From: Ahaetulla prasina
Lineage: Eukaryota; Chordata; Lepidosauria; Squamata; Colubridae
Reading direction: 5' to 3'
Assembly: GCF_028640845.1 (NCBI RefSeq)
Contig: NC_080540.1
Span: 155,813,920 to 155,877,919, forward strand
DNA: 64,000 nucleotides
Made by a program: the position numbers and the translations under genes. The notes beneath the pieces are model-generated. The model did no database searches, was not told the DNA's origin, and worked only from the letters and a program-made list of their open reading frames with translations. Shown here one piece after another: positions 32,144 to 42,754 of the stretch. The stretch's first letter is position 1. Every line of letters begins with the position of its first letter.

Positions 32144-33350
32144 TGCAGAGGTGGTAGTTTGCCAGTTCGCACCAATTTCGCACAAACAGTTGGCGGAAAT
32201 TTGGCCAAGGTCGCCAAACAAGTAGTGATGGCTGGCTGGCCACACCCCCGAACCGGTCCCCTGGTCACTTGCCCCAACCGCCATGTTCGTCACCACCATA
32301 TTCTTCTCGCACATGCACCCCATTGCCTTGCAAGTTCAACAGGATGCACATGCACGAAGAACATGGCAGCGAGGGCAGCAGCTTTTTCCGTGACCTTCAG
32401 TATTTTTCTGCAGCCTGCAGCCAGCTTCCACAACCACAAAGCAGCTCTCAAAGAGATGGTGGCTGGGAGGCTTCTTTGCCAGGCACTTTCCAGCAGCAGC
32501 AGCTGGATGGGAGCCGCTGAAAACTCCAGTCAGCTTGCCTTCCGGACTCTGGACCAGCCGCTGTAGCAGGTAAGCAGACCGAACAAAGAGGCAGTGGAAG
32601 GGGAGGAAACAGGGCTAGGGCCGGGGCCGCTAAAGGAGGGGGAACAGGGGGAACTGTCAACTGCCTGGGTACTTACGGGACCGCCTGCTGTTACCACATG
32701 CCTCCCACCGACCCGTACGCTCTCACAGAGAGGGACTTCTCAGGGTGCCGTCCGCCAAACAATGTCGGCTGGCGGCCCCCAGGGGAAGGGCCTTCTCTGT
32801 GGGGGCTCCCACACTCTGTGTGGGGGCTCCCACACTCTGGAACGAGCTTCCCCCAGGTTTACGCCAAATACCTGACCTTCGGACTTTCCGCCGCGAACTG
32901 AAGACATATCTTTTCATTCGCGCGGGGCTGGCTTAAATTGAATTTTAAATGTTTAAATTTATATTAATTTTAAATGGGGTTTTAGCGTTTGGTAAATTTT
33001 TTAAATTTTCAGGCCAATTTGAATAAGTTTTTTAAATTCCGTTTTAATTGTATTTTGTATTGTTCATTTTATTCTGCCTGTACACCGCCCTGAGTCCTTC
33101 GGGAGAAGGGCGGTATAAAAATCAAATAAATAATAAATAATAATAATAAAAGGGAGGGTGGGAGTAGATAGGTGGAAATTCCAAAAATTTTCCTACCTTT
33201 TCCTGTGGGTGTGTCTAGGTGGGGGGGGGGGTCATGCGACTGAGTGAGCATGGGCGTGAGTGACGTTGAGTTGACCATGCCCACTCAGTCACATGCCCCC
33301 CACCTAGCCATGCCCACTGAAGTGGTAGCGAAAATTTTTGAAAACCACCA
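32144..33350. mobile_element. Possible hAT-like element carrying an L2 insertion
   Basis: The left end CAGAGGTGGTAGTTTGCCAG and the right end AAAACCACCACTG (complement CAGTGGTGGTTTTC) resemble hAT termini. No matching 8-bp duplication was found. The left interior is GC-rich with open frames that show no domain. An L2 occupies 32655-33150. Confidence 0.5.
32655..33150 (+). mobile_element. L2 LINE 3' end
   Basis: The open frame at 32745-32936 encodes the L2 ORF2 C-terminus, with FSVGAPTLCVGAPTLWNELP (an in-frame repeat of VGAPTL) and LRTFRRELKTYLFIRAGLA. The 3' UTR ends in the stem-loop CCGCCCTGAGTCCTTCGGGA...GGGCGGTATAAAAA and an AAT-rich tail. Confidence 0.9.
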
Positions 33351-33885
33351 CTGATTTCATTTCATTTCATTTCATTTATTAAATTTCTATACCGCCCTTC
33401 TCCCAAAGGACTCAGGGCGGTATACAGCCAATAAAACATAATATATAAACAGACTTAAAATACAGTATAAAAATCTAATTCTATTAGGCCAATATCAATT
33501 AAAAATTATGCTAAAACAATAATAAAACCCCATTTAAAACAATAATAACTTAGGCCAACCCTGCACGGTGGAATAAGAAAGTCTTGAGGTTGCGACAGAA
33601 GGTCCGGAGGTTGGGGAGTAATCGTAACCCCGGAGGAAGCTCATTCCAGAGGGTGGGTGCCCCCACAGAGAAGGCTCTCCCCCTGGGGGTCGCCAGCCGG
33701 CATTGTTTGGCTGACGGCACCCTGAGAAGACCCTCTCTGTGGGAGCGCACAGGTCTGTGGGAGGCTATCGGTGGCAGCAGGCGGTCCCGTAGATAAGCCA
33801 TGGAGCACTCTAAAGGTGATTACAAACACCTTGATTGATTGGCTTGTGGACCTGCCTGTTTTTACCTTCCAAGGAGAAGTCATAA
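33351..33885 (-). mobile_element. L2 LINE 3' end
   Basis: A (TTTCA)n/(ATTT) tail and the reversed stem-loop lie at the left. The complement of 33801-33550 encodes AYLRDRLLPPIASHRPVRSH and GAPTLWNELPPGLRLLPNLR. A few residues further upstream on its strand are frame-shifted. Confidence 0.9.
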
Positions 33886-35280
33886 GCTATCTTCAGACTG
33901 ACATGTGAGGATTAAGGAGAAATGTCATAGTATGGGAATGCCCCAAACCATGGTTTATTCAAGTAGCCCAAATAATATAGTGATCCATTAATTACACATG
34001 GACGGAGTCTGTACAGCAGGCTACCTAAGATTATGGTTGGCTAATTGTGGTTCAGTGTATGATACTAACTGAAGAATTTCATATCTGCTGAAGGGATTAG
34101 TAAAACGTGATTGATGGGTGATCCCTGATGAAGCCGTTCTTAATTCATTGAACGTTAATTGTTGATAGGCAGTATTAAAAAAAAAGTGCACATTAGTCAT
34201 ACATTTCTGAAGCAAAACACGTTTCTTATTAGGTGATACAAGCGTATGCATATTATTGCAGGCATAAGCATCGGAGCAGCAGAGGGGAAAAAATGCTCTT
34301 TTTAGTTGCCAGTTACAAGTACTGTATTTACTTACTTAAATTAAATTAAGAAAAATCAGCTGCTTGGGTAATTGGGGACACATTTTTGGTCAATTGAATT
34401 TTGGGCCTGCAGCTGTCCTTTGGGATGGTGTCCAAAATTTCTACTCCAAAATACTCTGCCACCAGCAGAAGGTAATTAGGGTAGGAAGCATCCGAGGGTG
34501 GAAACTCTGGATTGACTACATCCTTTCCTTTCCTGGGTAAGAGAAAAACAGGTGGAAAATATAATCAGCCCTCGGGTTGGCAGCTAAACGGATACAACAT
34601 GATGTTATAGCATTGTAGGCCACCCTGAGTTGCACATGGGCACCAGCACGACAAAAATGGAATAAGCTCCTTTCTCCAATGACTTGCATAAAGGTTTTAA
34701 AAATTGTAGTTCTTTTGCCGTGGATTAACACACACACGCCCACCCCAAATTAATCTGATTCCACTTAGGAAATAAGATTTGCCATTATAATTTTATGGAA
34801 GGTCCAACTTATCACTTCATCTATTACAAGGCATACCCATCTATTTGGCCCAAAAAGACACATCTGCAAGTCTGTGGATATAAGCATTCTCATAAAATGG
34901 TTATCCTGGGAGGAAGGTGGGCACTCACAAAATACACAGATAATTAGGAAGTGGAATGGGCTGTGAGAATAACCCTGAGGAAGAGCCACAGTCAGGGCAA
35001 CAGTCAGATAAGAAAAATCTTAATCCAAAGTAGGAATGGAATGGGAGAAAGCCTCTCAGGCTGGACCATCCCGAGATCTCCTTAGGATAAAGGCAGGGAA
35101 GGGAGAGACACATTCAGGGTTGCAAGATTCTGTCACTGTAACCCTGGAATAAAAGTAGTTTTAGTATTCATGACTTTGGTCTTCAAAGGTCAACCTTGAA
35201 AGACTGACACTAAGGTCAGTTTCTACACCTTCTATACTTCCTTCCAATATGTCCTCCACTGTCCTTTCTTTCTTTACAGA
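33886..35280. other. Anonymous sequence
   Basis: No supported gene or repeat was found. Confidence 0.4.
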
Positions 35281-35606
35281 GTACTAGACAGAGGTGGGAT
35301 CATTGGTGGGATTCAAATAATTTTATAACCGGTTCTCTGCCCTAATGATTTCTTCCAACAGCCAGTTCGCCAAACTGCTCAGAAAGTTAACCACCGGTTC
35401 TCCCGAAGCGGTGCGAACTGGCTGAATCCCACCACTGGGTGAGATTCACATAATTTACATACCAGTTCTCCCAGCACCAAGAATGTGAGTAAGCATGCAC
35501 CAAGCCTCAAAAACGTGCCTAAATAGGACAGCGTAGAACCGGGGCGGATCTGCGATTTTTGCTACCGGTTCACTAGAACCGGCTGAATATCACCTCTCAT
35601 ACTAGA
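35281..35606. mobile_element. hAT MITE with a second hAT MITE nested inside
   Basis: The outer element is 35289-35598, starting CAGAGGTGGGAT, flanked by GTACTAGA (35281-35288) and ATACTAGA (35599-35606), one mismatch. The inner element is 35301-35437, flanked by GGTGGGAT (35293-35300) and GGTGAGAT (35438-35445), one mismatch. Both have ACCGGTTC-type subterminal blocks. Confidence 0.82.
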
Positions 35607-35609
35607 CTT

Positions 35610-36690
35610 CAACCATTCTTAACTTTTACACTCAAAGAATGTTTTTCTAGTCTGGAGGACCGAGAGGCATTCTTAGATATAGGGTCATTTGTTTCAGTTT
35701 TTTAAAAAGAAAAATCTACACTAAATGCATACTGATGCACTCCAAAAGAGGTGTCACTGGAGAGGCTGATACAGTAACCCAGGATCTAGTAGCAAACTCA
35801 GAGGATCACAACTAAAACCAGAAGTGTTTTATATTGAGAGGATGTTTTAGTAAGCTCTGATGTTTACAAAGTAAGGCATCGTTTATTTAAAAAAAGAAAT
35901 CTAGCCCAGGTATTGCTGAGCAGGTGGTTCTAGAATGCAGAGAGGCAGCTGAAAAAGCATCTGGAAGTGTCTTAATGGAAAAAGAGTATACCAGGAGAGG
36001 AATGGGGGGTGGAGGCTAGCTAGAATGCGGATCAGAAAGTACTTCTATCAGGAGGGAAGATACTCTGTAATATTTAGTTGCAGGACAGATTTTCACTTTT
36101 ACAATATTTAATAGCTTAAACTTAGGTTTAACTATTTATTGTCACTGTAAATGTACACTGATCGGCATAGATTAAAATGAAATTTTGTTGCATACAGAGA
36201 AAGGGAAGCAAAGCAGGATCATTGGTATAATAAGGAATCTACCCATCCAGATTTGAAACGCAGACAAAAACTTTCCCATGTGTGGGTTGTTGTTTTTGTG
36301 TGTGTGTGTGTATGTGTTAGGGCCCATAGGAGAGTATTGCCATTACCGCTTTGGGCTTTTGAGGTGCAGAAGAAAAGCCAATCATGGTCCAAGAGCCCAT
36401 AGATACGTTTAAGCCGTTTGGTTTCCAGCTTCAGAACTGAAGGTGACCTAAGACTAGCATGAAAGAAGCATCTGCATGTTCAAAAGTGATGCAATCAGCA
36501 GGTTATTATTTTGAGCCTAATATATTAGTCACTCACGGTGTTGCTTTACTTTGCCCGGCAAAATGCCGAAAGATGCCCAGAGGTAGTCATAGCTGTAATC
36601 AAACGTTTGATCCATGCAAACTATACCGTCAGGTGCAAAGTCTACCACCCGAGTCAGCAGATCTTGGGGACAAATTTCCTCCAGAGGGGT
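35610..36690. other. Anonymous sequence
   Basis: No gene was found. A short (TG)n tract lies at 36296-36312. Confidence 0.4.
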
Positions 36691-36699
36691 GTCACCGGG

Positions 36700-36990
36700 T
36701 GGCTTTAAGAAGGAGCAGTCGGATGCCTTCCAGGAGAAATGGATTTAAATTACAGGAAGGCGGATTCCAACTGAACATGAGCCAAGACTTCCTAAGGGGA
36801 GAGCAGTCTGACGGCCTAACCAGTTATCCAGGGAGATGGTGGACTCCCATTCACTGGATGTAGTCAAATGGAAGGTAATCAAGGGATTTGTGGGAGAAGC
36901 TTTTATTTGGCTTACCGTCCTGAGTGGGAAGTTGGGACCGATGGCCTCAGTGGCCCTTCCAACTCAGTAATTCTGTGATTCAGAATTGCT
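36700..36990 (+). mobile_element. Degraded CR1-like 3' fragment
   Basis: Plus-strand text such as GACTTCCTAAGGGGAGAGCAGTC, GGTGGACTCCCATTCACTGG and GGCCCTTCCAACTCAGTAATTCTGTGATTC (read by blocks) matches the lizard-type CR1 3' region, which ends with an ATTCTATGATTCT-like repeat. It is older than the CR1 near 10 kb. Confidence 0.7.
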
Positions 36991-38720
36991 CAGTGTTTAG
37001 CACTGGTTGTAGCACAGGGTGTACCCGTGGTACTCACAATGGTTTCTCTGCAAGCACAGCTGAAGCCTAAGGAAGCTGCAAATATCCTCCTCTTTGCTTC
37101 TCCTCGTCTCCTTGTGTTCAGCACAGAGCAGGGCAGTGCCGAAATCACACCGAAGGGAGAGGGCGCCTGCCCTCCGCTGGCTGGAATGGCACGTCTTCTC
37201 TTTTTGTTTTTTTTCCCACCCCTTACTGGGTCTGCAGAGATAATCATGTAGGCAAGCAGATGATTCTCACTGAAGCCGCATTCCACGTTGCTTCTGGGAA
37301 TTCATCATCGTTTTTTTTCATCGTTACAAAGTTGGCTTTTAACATTCGTGGGACAGACTTAAAGGGGAAAGTAAGACCGGCTTCAGAGATGCCCTGCTGG
37401 AACATCCAGGCGTACAGTTTGTGTCAACCCTCTCTCTCTTGCCATCCTTGGGCACAGTGGGTTATATTTAGCACCAGGAAATTATCTGGGTGTGAAACCT
37501 AGGTTACTAGTGTGCATCGAGCAGTGTGTTTCACCCTCTGCGTTAAAAAGTAACGCGGAGAAAATAATGCTAAGAAAGCAAGCCAAGGAAGTAGTAAAGA
37601 GAGGAATGAAGGGGAAATATTGCCAGAGAGTTTCACTTAATTTAAGAGATAGGGTACTTCTGCTCCAACTCGTCTATGAAGTCAGGCGCCAACTTTGGCT
37701 ACATTTTTCTCACTCTTTCAATCTTTGGCACAGAGCAAGTGAAACTCATACCTTGGCACATGCTTGAAATCTAGATTTCACACCCAGTCTTGCCATGGCT
37801 ATTTATAGTGTGGAATGCCCACGGAGAGTATCAACCAGCAGTTTCTGCATTCAGTTGCTATCTTGCTGTCTTTTTATCCGCCCATAGGTTAAATTAACAA
37901 TTTATTTAACTCCAGAAAATTGGAATTTAGGAAATTGAAAGTCACTCAGGGTGGGTGGGATACACATGCATCCTTCTTGCCAAAACCCTACCTGAGTTTT
38001 AAAAACAGATTGGTCATAGATAAGAGATGAATATAATTTTTTTAATGAAGAGTAGGGACCTTTATTCATCTATGGTGGATAAAAATAAAATATGGGCAAA
38101 CAGATGGACAAACTGAAAACAAGTCGTTTTTCTATTTCTTCAGCCATTTAGCAATGTTCATTTGGAAGAACAAATGCAGGATGGATCGATGTACCAAAAT
38201 GAAAACATGGAAGCTGATTTCGTCTCCCACTTAAAAAAATATGCATTAATTAAAAATTGATGTACCTGGTTGAGAAAAACTGTAGCCTTTCATCTGTGGC
38301 TAAATAACCACCTCTGTTACGGTCGGACATTAGACAAGTTGTTTGAGGACGATGGGAAATACAGTCCAAAATCTAAAGGAAGGAACCAAGTTCTCCATTT
38401 TGTGCTACGTATTAATTTACTAGTGCATAAGCTTCTTTTTCAAAGTTGCATACAGGTAGATGAGAAGCTGCTGCTTTCCCACATATCAATATGTATGCTT
38501 CTTCTATCGCTATTTAATATTAATGAGCATCTTTTGTCTACCCAAAATTGGTAACCTAAAAAAAGTGGGGGGGGGGCTACTCAGATGTTTGGACAGCCAG
38601 TAACTTTTATGGAATCATGATTTGCTTTGAATAAAAAGGAGGGAGGTAATAAATGTGGTATGTATGTATTCAAATTATGTAACATAAGGTACTTATATAT
38701 TTTATTTGTTTACATATCAT
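36991..38720. other. Anonymous sequence
   Basis: No supported gene or repeat was found. The open frames at 37027-37767 and 38270-38554 show no domain. Confidence 0.4.
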
Positions 38721-38789
38721 ATGTAAAAAAATCACCCCTCTCCCTCACAGAGCGACTCTGAGCAGTGTACAAATAGACATTAAAAACAA

Positions 38790-39020
38790 TAGAGCCGAGG
38801 TGGCGCAGTGGTTAGAGTGCAGTACTGCAGGCTACTTCAGCTGACTGCTAGCTGCAGTCGGCAGTTCAAAGCTCACTGGCTCAAGGTTGACTCAGCCTTC
38901 CATCCTTCGGAGGTCAATAAAATGAGGTTGTTCGGGGCAATATGCTGACTCTGTAAACTGCTTAGAAAGGGCTGTAAAAGCACTGTGAAGCAGTATATAA
39001 GTCTAAGTTCTATTGCTAAT
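38790..39020 (+). mobile_element. tRNA-derived snake SINE (Sauria-like)
   Basis: The head GAGCCGAGGTGGCGCAGTGG is followed by a B-box-like GCAGTTCAAAGC, the body CAAGGTTGACTCAGCCTTCC, and the tail GCAGTATATAAGTCTAAGTT. It belongs to the same family as 12367-12612 and sits inside the old L2. Confidence 0.88.
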
Positions 39021-39464
39021 ATAGAAGTATTGTAACAAAAACAATTAAAAGAGGAATAAAAATAAATAAAGTTCATGATTAAAAGGTGGAGGAGGGCCTT
39101 AAGGATACTAACAAAATGAGTCAACAGAGCCAGAACGTCAAGCATTTACAAAAGGTCTCCCGTAGCCTGTCTCCCCTCTAGGAGAAGAATGCTCCATATG
39201 ACAAAGAAGGCTGTTTTCCTGGACCCTGCAGCCGGAATTCTTTAACTGACGGGGTCCGTGACATACCCTCCCTGCCTGACCATGTGGGATGGTCTGATGT
39301 AATGGGGTGAAAAAGGCTCTCAACATAATCTGGCCCCATACTACGGAGGGCTTTAAAAGACATAACCAACACCTTGAACTGGACCTGAAAACAAACCAGC
39401 ACCCAATGCATGCAAGGGAGCAGCAGTGTTACACGTGCCATCCTTGAGATACCCAGGATTAGCA

Positions 39465-39588
39465 TTCTATACCAGGGGTCTTCCAACCTTGTCCACTTTA
39501 AGACTTTTGGACTTCAACTCCCAGAATTCTGGGAGTTGAAGTCCACAAGTCTTAAAATGGCCAAGGTTGGAAGACCCCTGTTCTATAC
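39465..39588. mobile_element. 108-bp palindromic hAT MITE
   Basis: The element is 39473-39580. Two arms of about 54 bp pair with few mismatches around AGAATTCT. The 8-bp duplication TTCTATAC flanks it (39465-39472, 39581-39588). It is of the CAGGGGTC..CCAACCTTG family, like the palindrome at 27989. Confidence 0.93.
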
Positions 39589-40359
39589 CAGGGGTCCCTA
39601 ACCTTTCGGATCTCAGGGACCACTAAATTCATAATTTTAAATCCCGTGGACCACTAATATGATCTACTTAATGACCGGCTGAGTGGGTGTGGCTAGGTAG
39701 TCATGTGACTCAGTGGCCATGACCAACTTGATGTCACTCACATCAAGGGGCACCTCACCGGCCTCTACTCACCGTCCCCTCCTACCCACTCTTCCCCTGC
39801 CTGCATAGGCTTCTTAGGGCCCCAACAGGAAGCAGTTGTTGGAGCTAAGCAGCCACCATGAGAAAGAGTTGGCAAAACAGCTGGCTCAGTTCAAATTGGA
39901 TCTGAACAAGAAGGGGGCTCAGCAGAAGCACCTCACTGAGAACTAGAAGCATAGGCTTTCCAAGCAGAGGGAAGACCTGCAGGAGTGCAAGGCCAGGTAC
40001 CGGCGTCTGGAGGCTCAGCAGGCTGAGATGGTCAGCCAGTTCCAGGCCATGATGCAGTCCCACTGGAACAAGGCCTTCCGGCTCTTCGCCACCAGCAGCA
40101 CCTCCCTCCAGCCTTCGCCCAAAGCCCCACACCAGGAGGCTGAAGCAGACCCCAACCCACGCAAAAAGACCCCAAAGTGGGAGACTCTCTGCAGCAACAC
40201 AAGCATTCATTGCACGTATCCAGCCCAGGGGCCATAGTTTGAGGACCCCTGATTTAGTGCAATATAAAAAATGCAAATAATTTTTCTGGGGACCACCAAA
40301 ATTTTCTCATGGACCACCAGTGGTCTATGAACCACCAGTTGGTGACCGCTGTTCTATAC
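39589..40359. mobile_element. Second hAT element at the same target, with captured exon-like DNA
   Basis: The element is 39589-40351, from CAGGGGTCCCTAACCTTTCG to the complement of CAGCGGTCACCAACTGG. It shares TTCTATAC with the first MITE on its left (39581-39588) and has its own copy on the right (40352-40359). An inner hAT right end (GAGGACCCCTG) ends at 40251, so another element is nested within it. Confidence 0.85.
39834..40236 (+). pseudogene. Exon-like coiled-coil segment inside the hAT element (centrobin-like?)
   Basis: One plus-strand frame runs about 130 codons with a single stop (TAG near 39945). It encodes HHEKELAKQLAQFKLDL, then EDLQECKARYRRLEAQQAEM and SQFQAMMQSHWNKAFRLFAT, a coiled-coil pattern. 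A pyrimidine-rich stretch ending GGCCCCAACAG precedes it at about 39780-39833, as a splice acceptor would. From memory the FQAMMQ.HW segment resembles the C-terminal part of vertebrate centrobin; this is a recollection, not a search. The frame ends at the inner hAT terminus, which suggests host exon capture. The stop and the location inside a MITE make it a pseudogene fragment. Confidence 0.55.
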
Positions 40360-40382
40360 CACCTGAAGCTTCCCTATGTAGA

Positions 40383-40393
40383 GCGTATATAAT
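40383..40393. repeat. 11-bp target-site duplication of BovB (left)
   Basis: GCGTATATAAT occurs here and at 41305-41315. Confidence 0.9.
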
Positions 40394-41304
40394 GTTGTTG
40401 TTGCTGTTGTTGTTAGTTGCGAAGTCGTGTCCGACCCATCGCGACCCCATGGACAACGTTCCTCCAGGCCTTCCTGTCCTCCACCATCCTCTGGAGTCCA
40501 TTTAAACTCATGCCTACTGCTTCAGTGACTCCATCCAGCCACCTCGTTCTCTGTCGTCCCCTTCTTCTTTCGCCCTCAATCTTTTCCAGCATTAGGCTCT
40601 TCTCTAGGGAGTCCTTCTTTCTCATTAGGTGGCCAAAGTATTTAAGTTTCATCTTCAGGATCTGGCCTTCTAAAGAGCAGTCAGGGTTGATCTCCTCTAG
40701 AAGTGACTTGTTTGTTCGCCTTGCAGTCCAAGGGACTCGCAGGAGTCTTCTCCAGCACCAGAGTTCAAAGGCCTCAATTCTTTGGCACTCAACTTTTCTT
40801 ATGGTCCAACCTTCACAGCCATACATTGCAACTGGGAAAACCATCGCCTTGACTATACGCACTTTTGTTGGCAGGGTGATGTCTCTGCTTTTTAGTACGC
40901 TGTCTAGATTTGCCATAGCTTTCCTCCCCAGGAGCAAACGTCTTTTAATTTCTTGGCTGCAGTCCCCATGTGTGGTGATCTTGGAGCCCAGGAAAATAAA
41001 ATCTGTCACTAGCTCCATTTCTTCACCATCTATCTGCCAGGAATTGAGAGGGCCGGATGCCATGATTTTAGTTTTCTTAATGTTGAGTTTCAAGCCAATT
41101 TTTGCACTCTCCTCCTTCACCCGAATCAAGACGCTCTTTAGTTCCTCTTTGCTTTCTGCCATTAGAGTGGTATCATCTGCATATCTGAGGTTGTCGATAT
41201 TTCTTCCGGCAATCTTAATTCCAATTTTTGATTCATCTAACCCTGCCTTTCTCATGATGTGTTCTGCATATAAGTTAAATAGGCCAGGCGATAGTATACA
41301 GCCT
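40394..41304 (-). mobile_element. 5'-truncated BovB (RTE) LINE
   Basis: A 911-bp minus-strand insertion is flanked by an 11-bp duplication. The 3' end is the (GTT)n-type tail (TTGTTGTTGCTGTTGTTGTT on the plus strand) and the text AGTCGTGTCCGACCCATCG typical of BovB. It ends within the reverse transcriptase domain, so it is a dead-on-arrival copy. Confidence 0.93.
40413..41255 (-). pseudogene. BovB reverse transcriptase, C-terminal part
   Basis: An open frame of 280 codons with no internal stop runs to the end. It starts inside the palm domain with the catalytic YADD at residues 25-28 (NLRYADDTTLMAESKEEL). Thumb and C-terminal motifs follow: GCEGWTIRKVECQRIEAFEL near 150-170, and RRGRQRTRWLDGVTEAVGMS near 235-255. 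The endonuclease and N-terminal reverse transcriptase are missing through 5' truncation. The intact frame suggests a fairly young insertion. Confidence 0.93.
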
Positions 41305-41335
41305 GCGTATATAATACAATCTAATAATAAAACGC

Positions 41336-41857
41336 TCTCTTCAAATAGGTTTCCATATTTTGTGTGTTTTAAGTTTTTAACATAACAAAGAAAGAAGAAC
41401 TGCTAATAAGCAAGGGACAGTCCTGCCCTTATTAAAGAGAAGTAATCCATTGCTTCCTGCGTGGCCTAGTTTTGTGATTATAGGATAACAACTTGCTTTT
41501 TACATGTGTTGTATTGGAACTCCCATTACTTCAAGCCAGTATATACCTTCTGGCCATGCCGCCTGGGAATGGTAGCAATTGTAATCCAAAACATGCTGAG
41601 TGTGCCAAGGGAAGGCTATTCAGATGGGATTCCACAGTTCTTCCCATTATGACAAGCCAATGAAAAGCCAGCATAATCTTCTTTGTTAAAATGAATGGGA
41701 ATTACTCTGATCACTGGGATTGTTTTTTCCTTTAGTTGCCAGGTGAATTCGCTGCAGCTTTAAGCAATAGCTTTATTTTTATTGTGGTTTACTGAATAAA
41801 CAAATTGATAAGGGTTCTTTTAAAAACCAAATAAGTCATATTATAGTTTGGCACTAT
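41336..41857. other. Anonymous sequence
   Basis: No supported gene or repeat was found. Confidence 0.4.
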
Positions 41858-42270
41858 ATATGAAACCAGTTGGGCTGCAGTGGCTCAGTGGGGGACACAG
41901 TGGCTCACTGGGGGACGCGGTGGCTCAGTGGCTAAGACACTGAGCTTGTCGATCGAAAGGTCGACAGTTCAGCGGTTCAGATCCCTAGTGCTGCATAACA
42001 GGGTGAGCTCCCATTACTTGTCCCAGTTCTGCCAACCTAGCAGTTCGAAAGCATGTAAAAATGCAAGTAGAAAAATAGAGACTACCTTTGGTGGGAAGGT
42101 AACAGCGTTCCGTGTACCTTTGGTGTTGAGTCATGCCGGCCACATGACCACGGAGACGTCTTTGGACAGCGCTGGCTCTTTGGCTTTGAAACGGAGATGA
42201 GCACCGCCCCCTAGCTGGGAACGACTAGCATAGATGCGTGAGGGGAACGTTTACCTTTATGAAACCAGTT
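41858..42270 (+). mobile_element. tRNA-derived SINE (squamate, CGGCCACATGACCACGGAG core)
   Basis: The element is about 41872-42257, flanked by the 13-bp duplication TATGAAACCAGTT (41859-41871, 42258-42270). The head holds GGTGGCTCAGTGG (A-box-like) and GCGGTTCAGATCC (B-box-like). The conserved core and an AACGTTTACCTTTA end follow. The head's GTGGCTCA..GGGGGAC unit is repeated about three times. The frame at 41880-42200 is not a gene. Confidence 0.9.
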
Positions 42271-42725
42271 ATGATAAAGCATTCGAAATCATCTAGTTAT
42301 GCCTCGGGAGAAAATAAGTTATAGATGGGAATGGGCTCATAGGAAATTATCTGAATATACTGAAAAAAATAGCTTCTGATTGGAGAAAGAGAATGCCACT
42401 GTCCTGTGGTGCAAGACATGAGCTCATATAATCAGGTGACACTGGCCAACCCAAATATATAGTTTCCCCTGTTTTAATAATTGCCAAAACTGCAGTGCAA
42501 AGTCTGAAGCGCTAACTCCCTCTGCTGGCCAGCTTCTAACTTTGACTGGCTTGCAATCATCAGGAGGCACAAAAAGATGAGTTTGCCGTATAGTAAATAG
42601 GTATAACCTGGGTGACCAAGTAAGTACAGGAGAAAACAGAAAAAATTAGTTGTACAGAAGGAGGCATTTAACCAGAAATCTTTATCCTAAAAGGAGCAGT
42701 ACAGTTAAGCATTGTCTTTTTTTTT
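42271..42725. other. Anonymous sequence
   Basis: No supported gene or repeat was found. Confidence 0.4.
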
Positions 42726-42754
42726 AATCAACATTTTCTCTTCAACCTTGTAGA

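Larger units (their letters stand above)
38725..41335 (-). mobile_element. Old L2-like LINE, interrupted four times
   Basis: Pieces on the minus strand lie at about 38730-38789, 39030-39472, 40360-40382 and 41316-41335. The complement of 39486-39178 encodes FQVQFKVLVMSFKALRSMGP and a degraded ITSDHPTWSGREGMSRTPSV, an older L2 variant than the copy at 45 kb. Insertions are a SINE, two hAT elements and BovB. Confidence 0.72.

Noticed and set aside
32099..32566. 155-codon frame in a GC-rich region
   Set aside because: It lies within a probable hAT-like element, competes with several overlapping frames of similar length, and shows no domain.
40417..41385. 322-codon plus-strand frame
   Set aside because: It is antisense to the BovB reverse transcriptase, whose minus-strand frame has the YADD motif and family motifs.
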